DNA from: Chrysemys picta bellii
Taxonomy: Eukaryota; Chordata; Testudines; Emydidae
Assembly: GCF_011386835.1 (NCBI RefSeq)
Contig: NC_088800.1
Location: 88,429,584 to 88,493,583, forward strand
Length of the DNA stretch: 64,000 bases
Reading direction: 5' to 3'
Every line of letters starts with the position of its first letter. Positions within the stretch are counted from its first letter, which is position 1. Both the position numbers and the translations under genes were made by a program. Positions 55,101 to 64,000 of this stretch are shown here, piece by piece. The notes under the pieces were generated by a model that did not search any database, had not been told where the DNA came from, and worked only from the letters and a program-made list of their open reading frames with translations.

Positions 55101-57524
55101 GTCAGGGTGAGGGCTTGGGGTTAGGGTTAGGGTAGGGGTTAGGTTAGGGTTAGGGTTTAGGGTTTAGGTTAGGGGTTGGGGTTAGGGTTTAGAGTTTAGG
55201 GTTGGGTTAGGGTTAAGGTTGGGGTTGGGGTCAGGGTCAGGGGGTTAGGGTTAGAGTTAGGGTTAGGTTTAGGGTTTGGGGTTGGGGTTTAGGGTTAGGG
55301 GTTAGGGTTGGGGTTAGGGGGGGTTAGGTTTAGGGGTTAGGGGTAGGGTTAGGGGTTAGGGTTTAGGGGTAAGGGTCAGGGTGAGGGTTAGGGTTAGGGG
55401 TGAGGGTTGAGGGTGAGGGTTAGGTCAGGGTTAGGGGTTAGGGTCAGGGTCAGGGTGAGGGGTGAAGGGTTAGGGGGTAGGGTTAGGGTTTAGGGTTGGG
55501 GTTAGGGGTTAGGGTCGGGGTTAGGGGTTGGGGTTGGGGTTGGGGTTAGTGTTGTTGGGGTTGGGTTAGGGTTAGGGGTAGGGGTTAGGTTTTGGGGTTA
55601 GGGGTTAGGGTCAGGGTTAGGGGTGAGGGTGAGGGTTGGGTTAGGGTTAGGAGGTTAGGGTTTAGGGTTAGGGTTGGGGTTTAAGGGTTGGGGTTAGGTT
55701 AGAGTTAGGGGGGGTTAGGGTTAGGGGTTGGGGTTAGGGTTAGGGGTTAGGGTTAGAGTCAGGGGTAGGGTTAGGGTCAGGGTCAGGGGTAGGGTCAGGG
55801 TCAGGGGTTAGGGTTAGGGGTTAGGGTTAGGGTTGGGTGAGGGGTAGGGTTAGGGGTTAGGGTTGGGGTTAGGGGGAGGGGGAGGGGTTAGGGGTGAGGG
55901 TTAGGGTTTAGGGTTAGGGTCAGGGTGAGGGTGAGGGGTTAGGGTGAGGGTTTAGGGTTTAGGTTAGGGGTTGGGGTTAGGGTTTAGAGTTTAGGGTTGG
56001 GTTAGGGTTAAGGTTGGGGTTGGGGTCAGGGTCAGGGGGTTAGGGTTAGAGTTAGGGTTAGGTTTAGGGTTTGGGGTTGGGGTTTAGGGTTAGGGGTTAG
56101 GGTTGGGGTTAGGGGGGGTTAGGTTTAGGGGTTAGGGTTAGGGTAGGGTTAGGGGTTAGGGTTTAGGGGTAAGGGTCAGGGTGAGGGTTAGGGGTTAGGG
56201 TTAGGGGTGAGGGTTTAGGGTGAGGGTGAGGGTTAGGTCAGGGTTAGGGGTTAGGGTCAGGGTCAGGGTGAGGGGTGAAGGGTTAGGGGTAGGGTTAGGG
56301 TTTAGGGTTGGGGTTAGGGGTTAGGGTCGGGGTTAGGGGTTGGGGTTGGGGTTGGGGTTAGTGTTGTTGGGGTTGGGTTAGGGTTAGGGGTAGGGGTTAG
56401 GTTTAGGGGTTAGGGTTTGGGGTTAGGGGTTAGGGTCAGGGTTAGGGTGAGGGTGAGGGGTTAGGGTGAGGGTTTAGGGTTTAGGTTAGGGGTTGGGGTT
56501 GGGGTTGGGGTTAGGGTTTAGAGTTTAGGGTTGGGTTAGGGTTAAGGTTGGGGTTGGGGTCAGGGTCAGGGGGTTAGGGTTAGAGTTAGGGTTAGGGTTT
56601 GGGGTTGGGGTTTAGGGTTAGGGGTTAGGGTTGGGGTTAGGGGGGGTTAGGTTTAGGGGTTAGGGTTAGGGTAGGGTTAGGGGTTAGGGTTTAGGGGTAA
56701 GGGTCAGGGTGAGGGTTAGGGGTTAGGGTTAGGGGTGAGGGTTTAGGGTGAGGGTGAGGGTTAGGTCAGGGTTAGGGGTTAGGGTCAGGGTCAGGGTGAG
56801 GGGTGAAGGGTTAGGGGTAGGGTTAGGGTTTAGGGTTGGGGTTAGGGGTTAGGGTCGGGGTTAGGGGTTGGGGTTGGGGTTGGGGTTGGGGTTAGTGTTG
56901 TTGGGGTTGGGTTAGGGGTAGGGGTTAGGTTTAGGGGTTAGGGTTTGGGGTTAGGGGTTAGGGTCAGGGTTAGGGGTGAGGGTGAGGGTTGGGTTAGGGT
57001 TAGGAGGTTAGGGTTTAGGGTTAGGGTTGGGGTTTAAGGGTTAGGGTTAGGTTAGAGTTAGGGGTTAGGGGTTGGGGTTAGGGTTAGGGGTTAGGGTTGG
57101 GGTAGGGTGAGGGTTAGGGGTAGGGTTAGGGTTAGGGTTTAGTTAGGGGTAGGGTGAGGATAGGGTTAGGGTCAGGGGTTAGGGTTAGGGTTTAGTTAGG
57201 GTTAGGGTTTAGGGTTTAAGGGTTAGGGTTTAAGGGTTAGGGTCAGGGTTAGAGGGTTAGGGGTTAGGGTGAGGGTTTAGGGGTAGGGGTTAGGGTAGGG
57301 TTAGGGTTGGGTTAGGGTCAGGGTGAGGGTTTAGGGTTAGAGGGTTAGGGTTTCGGGTCAGGGTCGGGGTCAGGGTCAAGGTTAGGGGTTAGGGGTTGGG
57401 GTTGGGGTCGGGGGTCAAGGGTCAAGGTCGGGTAGGGTTAGGGTTTAGGGTCAGGGTAGGGTGGGTTAGGGTAAGGGTTAGGGTTTGGGGTTAGGGTGAG
57501 GGTAGGGTTAGGTTTAGGTTTAGG

Positions 57525-59950
57525 GTTAGGTTAGGGGTTGGGGTTGGGGGGGGTTAGGGTTAGGGTTAGGGGGTTAGGGGTTAGGGTTTGGGGTTAGGGT
57601 TTAGGGTTGGGGTTTAGGGTGAGGGGTAGGGGTTAGGGTTAGGTTTAGGGTTTAGGAGGAGGGTTAGGGTTTGGGGTTAGGGGTTTAGGGTTTAGGTTAG
57701 GGTTGGGGTTAGGGTTTAGGGTCAGGGTTTAGGGTTAGGGCTAGGGCTTAGGGTTTAGGGTTGGGGTTAGGGTTTAGGGTGAGGGGTAGGGGTTAGGGTT
57801 GGGGTAGGGGTTAGGTTAGGGGTTAGGGTTGGGTTTAGGGTTAGGGTTTAGGGTTAGGGGGTTAGAGGGTTAGGGTGAGGGGTTGGGGTTAGGGTAGGGG
57901 TTGGGGTTAGGGTTTAGGGTTAGGGTTTAGGGTTTAGGTTAGGGGTTAGGGTTGGGGTTGGGGTTGGGGTTAGGGTTTAGAGTTTAGGGTTGGGGTTGGG
58001 TTAGGGTTAGGGTTAAGGTTGGGGGTTGGGGTCAGGGTCAGGGGGTTAGGTTTAGGGTTTGGGGTTGGGGTTTAGGGTTAGGCGTTAGGGTTGGGGTTAG
58101 GGGTAAGGGTCAGGGTGAGGGTTTAGGGTGAGGGTGAGGGTTAGGTCAGGGTGAGGGTCAGGGTGAGGGGTGAAGGGTGAGGGTTTAGGGGTAGGGTTAG
58201 GGGTTAGGGTCGGGGTTGGGGTTAGGGTTAGGGTTGTTGGGGTTGGGGTAGGGTTAGGGGTTAGGGTTAGGGTTAGGGTTGTTGGGGTTGGGTTAGGGGT
58301 AGGGGTTAGGGTATGGTTAGGGTCAGGGGCTAGGGGTCAGGGTTTGGGGTTAGGGGTTAGGGTGAGGGGTGAGGGTTGGGTTAGGGTTAGGGGGTTAGGG
58401 TTTAGGGGTTGGGGTTAGGGTTAGGGTTTAAGGGTTAGGGTTTAGGGTTAGGGTTAGGTTAGGGTTAGGGGGGTTAGGGGTTGGGGTTGGGGTTAGGGGT
58501 AGGGTTAGGGTTAGAGGGTGAGGGTGAGCGGTTAGGGTTGGGTTAGGTTAGGGGTTGGGGTTGGGGTTAGGGGTAGGGTTAGGGTTAGGGTTAGGGTTGG
58601 TTGGGGGTAGGGGTAGGGTTAGGGTTTAGGGGTAGGGTTAGGGGTTAGGGTTTAGGGGTAGGGTTAGGGGTTAGGGTGAGGGTGAGGGGTTAGGGCTAGG
58701 GGGTTAGGGTTTAGGGTTAGGGTTAGGGCTAGGTTAGGGTTAGGGGTTAGGGGTTTAGGGTTAGGGTTTAGGGGGAGGGTCAGGGTTAGGGGTTAGGGTT
58801 AGGGTAGGGTTAAGGGTCGGGGTTAGCGGTCAGGGGTCAGGGTTAGGGGGTTAGGGTTTAGGGTTAGTGTTAGGGTAGGGTTAGGGTTGTTAGGTTAGGG
58901 GTTAGGGTTAGGGTTTAGGGTTGGGTTTAGGGTTTAGGGTTAGGTTAGGGTTGGGGTTGGGGTTAGGTTAGGGGTTAGGGTTAGGGTTGGGTTTAGGGGT
59001 AGGGGTTAGGGTTAGGGGGTTAGAGGGTCAGGGTGAGGGCTTGGGGTTAGGGTAGGGGTTAGGTTAGGGTTAGGGTTTAGGGTTTAGGTTAGGGGTTGGG
59101 GTTAGGGTTTAGAGTTTAGGGTTGGGTTAGGGTTAAGGTTGGGGTTGGGGTCAGGGTCAGGGGGTTAGGGTTAGAGTTAGGGTTAGGTTTAGGGTTTGGG
59201 GTTGGGGTTTAGGGTTAGGGGTTAGGGTTGGGGTTAGGGGGGGTTAGGTTTAGGGGTTAGGGTTAGGGTTTAGGGGTAAGGGTCAGGGTGAGGGTTAGGG
59301 GTTAGGGTTAGGGGTGAGGGTTTAGGGTGAGGGTTAGGGTTAGGTCAGGGTTAGGGGTTAGGGTCAGGGTGAGGGGTGAAGGGTTAGGGGTAGGGTTAGG
59401 GGGTAGGGTTAGGGTTTAGGGTTGGGGTTAGGGGTTAGGGTCGGAGTTAGGGGTTGGGGTTGGGGTTGGGGTTAGTGTTGTTGGGGTTGGGTTAGGGGTA
59501 GGGGTAGGGGTTAGGTTTAGGGGTTAGGGTTTGGGGTTAGGGGTCAGGGTTAGGGGTGAGGGTGAGGGTTGGGTTAGGGTTAGGAGGTTAGGGTTTAGGG
59601 TTAGGGTTGGGGTTTAAGGGTTAGGGTTAGGTTAGAGTTAGGGGGGGTTAGGGTTAGGGGTTAGGGTTAGAGTCAGGGGTAGGGTTAGGGTCAGGGTCAG
59701 GGGTAGGGTCAGGGTCAGGGGTTAGGGTTAGGGGTTAGGGTTAGGGTTGGGTGAGGGTGAGGGGTAGGGTTAGGGGTTAGGGGTTGGGGTTGGGGTTGGG
59801 GTTAGGTTAGGGGGAGGGGGAGGGGTTAGGGTTAGGGGTGAGGGTGAGGGTTAGGGTTAGGGTTTAGGGTTAGGGTGAGGGTGAGGGGTTAGGGTGAGGG
59901 TTTAGGGTTTAGGTTAGGGGTTGGGGTTGGGGTTAGGGTTTAGGGTTAGG
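57525..59950 (+). repeat. Higher-order unit of the telomere-like array, copy a
   Basis: A unit of about 2.45 kb that begins around 'ggttggggttgggggggg' near 57540 and includes 'ttaggaggagggttag' near 57651, 'taggcgttaggg' near 58080, 'gagcggttaggg' near 58525 and 'gtcggagttag' near 59440. The same marker order recurs 2442-2459 bp downstream. A partial earlier version lies about 3.9 kb upstream. Confidence 0.8.
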
Positions 59951-59984
59951 GTTAGGGTGAGGGGTTAGGGTGAGGGTTTAGGGT

Positions 59985-62340
59985 TTAGGTTAGGGGTTGG
60001 GGTTGGGGGGGGTTAGGGTTAGGGTTAGGGGGTTAGGGGTTAGGGTTTGGGGTTAGGGTTTAGGGTTGGGGTTTAGGGTGAGGGGTAGGGGTTAGGGTTA
60101 GGTTTAGGGTTTAGGAGGAGGGTTAGGGTTTGGGGTTAGGGGTTTAGGGTTTAGGTTAGGGTTGGGGTTAGGGTTTAGGGTCAGGGTTTAGGGTTAGGGC
60201 TAGGGCTTAGGGTTTAGGGTTGGGGTTAGGGTTTAGGGTGAGGGGTAGGGGTTAGGGTTGGGGTAGGGGTTAGGTTAGGGGTTAGGGTTGGGTTTAGGGT
60301 TAGGGTTTAGGGTTAGGGGGTTAGAGGGTTAGGGTGAGGGGTTGGGGTTAGGGTAGGGGTTGGGGTTAGGGTTTAGGGTTAGGGTTTAGGGTTTAGGTTA
60401 GGGGTTAGGGTTGGGGTTGGGGTTGGGGTTAGGGTTTAGAGTTTAGGGTTGGGGTTGGGTTAGGGTTAGGGTTAAGGTTGGGGGTTGGGGTCAGGGTCAG
60501 GGGGTTAGGTTTAGGGTTTGGGGTTGGGGTTTAGGGTTAGGCGTTAGGGTTGGGGTTAGGGGTAAGGGTCAGGGTGAGGGTTTAGGGTGAGGGTGAGGGT
60601 TAGGTCAGGGTGAGGGGTGAAGGGTGAGGGTTTAGGGGTAGGGTTAGGGGTTAGGGTCGGGGTTGGGGTTAGGGTTAGGGTTGTTGGGGTTGGGGTAGGG
60701 TTAGGGGTTAGGGTTAGGGTTAGGGTTGTTGGGGTTGGGTTAGGGGTAGGGGTTAGGGTATGGTTAGGGTCAGGGGCTAGGGGTCAGGGTTTGGGGTTAG
60801 GGGTTAGGGTGAGGGGTGAGGGTTGGGTTAGGGTTAGGGGGTTAGGGTTTAGGGGTTGGGGTTAGGGTTAGGGTTTAAGGGTTAGGGTTTAGGGTTAGGG
60901 TTAGGTTAGGGTTAGGGGGGTTAGGGGTTGGGGTTGGGGTTAGGGGTAGGGTTAGGGTTAGAGGGTGAGGGTGAGCGGTTAGGGTTGGGTTAGGTTAGGG
61001 GTTGGGGTTGGGGTTAGGGGTAGGGTTAGGGTTAGGGTTAGGGTTGGTTGGGGGTAGGGGTAGGGTTAGGGTTTAGGGGTAGGGTTAGGGGTTAGGGTTT
61101 AGGGGTAGGGTTAGGGGTTAGGGTGAGGGTGAGGGGTTAGGGCTAGGGGGTTAGGGTTTAGGGTTAGGGTTAGGGCTAGGTTAGGGTTAGGGGTTAGGGG
61201 TTTAGGGTTAGGGTTTAGGGGGAGGGTCAGGGTTAGGGGTTAGGGTTAGGGTAGGGTTAAGGGTCGGGGTTAGGGGTCAGGGGTCAGGGTTAGGGGGTTA
61301 GGGTTTAGGGTTAGTGTTAGGGTAGGGTTAGGGTTGTTAGGGTTAGGGGTTAGGGTTTAGGGTTGGGTTTAGGGTTTAGGGTTAGGTTAGGGTTGGGGTT
61401 GGGGTTAGGTTAGGGGTTAGGGTTAGGGTTGGGTTTAGGGGTAGGGGTTAGGGTTAGGGGGTTAGAGGGTCAGGGTGAGGGCTTGGGGTTAGGGTAGGGG
61501 TTAGGTTAGGGTTAGGGTTTAGGGTTTAGGTTAGGGGTTGGGGTTAGGGTTTAGAGTTTAGGGTTGGGTTAGGGTTAAGGTTGGGGTTGGGGTCAGGGTC
61601 AGGGGGTTAGGGTTAGAGTTAGGGTTAGGTTTAGGGTTTGGGGTTGGGGTTTAGGGTTAGGGGTTAGGGTTGGGGTTAGGGGGGGTTAGGTTTAGGGGTT
61701 AGGGTTAGGGTTTAGGGGTAAGGGTCAGGGTGAGGGTTAGGGGTTAGGGTTAGGGGTGAGGGTTTAGGGTGAGGGTTAGGGTTAGGTCAGGGTTAGGGGT
61801 TAGGGTCAGGGTGAGGGGTGAAGGGTTAGGGGTAGGGTTAGGGGGTAGGGTTAGGGTTTAGGGTTGGGGTTAGGGGTTAGGGTCGGAGTTAGGGGTTGGG
61901 GTTGGGGTTGGGGTTAGTGTTGTTGGGGTTGGGTTAGGGGTAGGGGTAGGGGTTAGGTTTAGGGGTTAGGGTTTGGGGTTAGGGGTCAGGGTTAGGGGTG
62001 AGGGTGAGGGTTGGGTTAGGGTTAGGAGGTTAGGGTTTAGGGTTAGGGTTGGGGTTTAAGGGTTAGGGTTAGGTTAGAGTTAGGGGGGGTTAGGGTTAGG
62101 GGTTAGGGTTAGAGTCAGGGGTAGGGTTAGGGTCAGGGTCAGGGGTAGGGTCAGGGTCAGGGGTTAGGGTTAGGGGTTAGGGTTAGGGTTGGGTGAGGGT
62201 GAGGGGTAGGGTTAGGGGTTAGGGGTTGGGGTTGGGGTTGGGGTTAGGTTAGGGGGAGGGGGAGGGGTTAGGGTTAGGGGTGAGGGTGAGGGTTAGGGTT
62301 AGGGTTTAGGGTTAGGGTGAGGGTGAGGGGTTAGGGTGAG
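59985..62340 (+). repeat. Higher-order unit of the telomere-like array, copy b
   Basis: Second copy of the unit at 57525-59950. The segment 60617-60865 is identical to 58170-58418 base for base at a shift of 2447. Earlier markers are shifted by 2459, because 12 bp ('gggtgagggtca'-type) near 58155 is missing here at 60610. A third, cut-off copy begins near 63250 with 'taggcgttaggg' near 63805. Confidence 0.8.
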
Positions 62341-64000
62341 GGTTTAGGGTTTAGGTTAGGGGTTGGGGTTGGGGTTAGGGTTTAGAGTTTAGGGTTGGGT
62401 TAGGGTTAAGGTTGGGGTTGGGGTCAGGGTCAGGGGGTTAGGGTTAGAGTTAGGGTTAGGTTTGGGGTTGGGGTTTAGGGTTAGGGGTTAGGGTTGGGGT
62501 TAGGGGGGGTTAGGTTTAGGGGTTAGGGTTAGGGTAGGGTTAGGGTTTAGGGGTAAGGGTGAGGGTTAGGGGTTAGGGTTAGGGGTGAGGGTTTAGGGTG
62601 AGGGTGAGGGTTAGGTCAGGGTTAGGGGTTAGGGTCAGGGTCAGGGTGAGGGGTGAAGGGTTAGGGGTAGGGTTAGGGGGTAGGGTTAGGGTTAGGGTTT
62701 AGGGTTGGGGTTAGGGGTTAGGGTCGGGGTTAGGGGTTGGGGTTGGGGTTGGGGTTAGTGTTGTTGGGGTTGGGTTAGGGTTAGGGGTAGGGGTTAGGTT
62801 TAGGGGTTAGGGTTTGGGGTTAGGGGTTAGGGTCAGGGTTAGGGGTGAGGGTGAGGGTTGGGTTAGGGTTAGGAGGTTAGGGTTTAGGGTTAGGGTTGGG
62901 GTTTAAGGGTTAGGGTTAGGTTAGAGTTGGGGGGGTTAGGGTTAGGGGTTGGGGTTAGGGTTAGGGGTTAGGGTTAGAGTCAGGGGTAGGGTTAGGGTCA
63001 GGGGTAGGGTCAGGGTCAGGGGTCAGGGTGAGGGGTGAGGGGTGAAGGGTGAGGGTGAGGGGTAGGGTTAGGGGTTAGGGTTGGGGTTGGGGTTAGGTTA
63101 GGGGGAGGGGGAGGGGAGGGGTTAGGGTTAGGGGTGAGGGTTAGGGTTAGGGTCAGGGTCAGGGTGAGGGTGAGGGGTTAGGGTGAGGGTTTAGGGTTAG
63201 GGTTAGGGTTAGGGTTAGGGTTAGGGTGAGGGTAGGGTTAGGTTTAGGTTTAGGGTTAGGTTAGGGGTTGGGGTTGGGGGGGGTTAGGGTTAGGGTTAGG
63301 GGGTTAGGGGTTAGGGTTTGGGGTTAGGGTTTAGGGTTGGGGTTTAGGGTGAGGGGTAGGGGTTAGGGTTAGGTTTAGGGTTTAGGAGGAGGGTTAGGGT
63401 TTGGGGTTAGGGGTTTAGGGTTTAGGTTAGGGTTGGGGTTAGGGTTTAGGGTCAGGGTTTAGGGTTAGGGGTTAGGGCTAGGGCTTAGGGTTTAGGGTTG
63501 GGGTTAGGGTTTAGGGTGAGGGGTAGGGGTTAGGGTTGGGGTAGGGGTTAGGTTAGGGGTTAGGGTTGGGTTTAGGGTTAGGGTTTAGGGTTAGGGGGTT
63601 AGAGGGTTAGGGTGAGGGGTTGGGGTTAGGGTAGGGGTTGGGGTTAGGGTTTAGGGTTAGGGTTTAGGGTTTAGGTTAGGGGTTAGGGTTGGGGTTGGGG
63701 TTAGGGTTTAGAGTTTAGGGTTGGGGTTGGGTTAGGGTTAGGGTTAAGGTTGGGGGTTGGGGTCAGGGTCAGGGGGTTAGGTTTTGGGGTTGGGGTTTAG
63801 GGTTAGGCGTTAGGGTTGGGGTTAGGGGTAAGGGTCAGGGTGAGGGTTTAGGGTGAGGGTGAGGGTTAGGTCAGGGTGAGGGTCAGGGTGAGGGGTGAGG
63901 GGTGAAGGGTGAGGGTTTAGGGGTAGGGTTAGGGGTTAGGGTCGGGGTTGGGGTTAGGGTTAGGGGTAGGGGTAGGGGTAGGGTTAGGGTTAGGGTTTAG

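Larger units (their letters stand above)
52160..64000 (+). repeat. Degenerate telomere-like (TTAGGG)n array with higher-order repeats
   Basis: About 11.8 kb made of TTAGGG and variants (TTTAGGG, TTAGGGG, TTGGGG, TCAGGG, TGAGGG and others), always G-rich on + and with almost no C. Rare private words act as markers: 'gagcggttaggg' at 54591, 58525 and 60973; 'taggcgttaggg' near 54165, 58080, 60539 and 63805; 'gtcggagttag' near 59440 and 61882. They show blocks repeated at about 2.45 kb (57.5-59.95 against 60.0-62.3 kb) and about 3.9 kb (53.2-54.9 against 57.1-58.9 kb). The array runs to the end of the window. G-rich on + toward increasing coordinates is the orientation of a right-hand telomere, but the terminal units are still not pure TTAGGG. 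Confidence 0.93.

Noticed and set aside
58170..58418. 82-residue Gly/Val/Arg-repeat open frame in the telomere-like array, repeated at 60617-60865
   Set aside because: It is the translation of GGGTTAGGG-type repeats, which rarely contain stops in this frame. Its duplication is explained by the higher-order repeat.
52160..64000. CRISPR-like array
   Set aside because: Repeats are continuous short telomere-like units with no unique spacers, in a vertebrate context.
52160..64000. Functional telomere tip
   Set aside because: Units remain degenerate up to the last base, so I can support only a subtelomeric or telomere-derived array.

Overview
The window is vertebrate nuclear DNA, most likely from a turtle or another non-avian sauropsid. 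The evidence is a multi-exon vertebrate gene with canonical GT-AG introns, several CR1-type LINEs ending in ATTCTATG-like tails, DIRS-like and Penelope-like retroelements, hAT and Tc1/mariner-type DNA elements with clear target duplications, and a long TTAGGG-type array. The turtle call rests on my recognition of the repeat families and is an inference.

The only host gene I can support is the 3' part of UNKL (unkempt-like, a RING/zinc-finger protein) on the + strand. Six exons (2914-3091, 26635-26727, 37697-37927, 40317-40519, 42349-42603, 46428-46604) join without a frame break into a 378-residue C-terminal portion: a Ser-rich linker, a coiled coil and a C-terminal RING. Upstream exons, including the expected CCCH zinc fingers, lie left of the window.

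The introns are loaded with transposons. The 3.1-26.6 kb intron holds three DIRS-like fragments (4.6-5.2, 12.6-16.2 and 21.4-23.3 kb), a fold-back hAT with a second hAT and a CR1 nested in it (7.66-9.69 kb), other hAT-like elements and a CR1 with an RT domain (19.3-21.4 kb). The 26.7-37.7 kb intron holds the most striking feature: two full-length, identical, intact Penelope-like retroelements arranged head to head as a roughly 6.1 kb near-perfect palindrome flanked by one 16 bp target duplication. The 37.9-40.3 kb intron holds a TIR element with a G-rich minisatellite beside a second TIR element.

Several short Penelope-LTR-like insertions (11.3, 16.8, 39.4, 45.75 and probably 51.7 kb) repeat the same inverted-dimer architecture in miniature, four of them with target duplications.

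Downstream of UNKL, 46.6-52.1 kb has no recognisable gene. From about 52.16 kb to the end is about 11.8 kb of degenerate TTAGGG-like repeat, G-rich on + throughout, with blocks duplicated at about 2.45 kb and 3.9 kb. Its orientation fits a right-hand chromosome end, so UNKL may be the last gene before this telomere, transcribed toward it.
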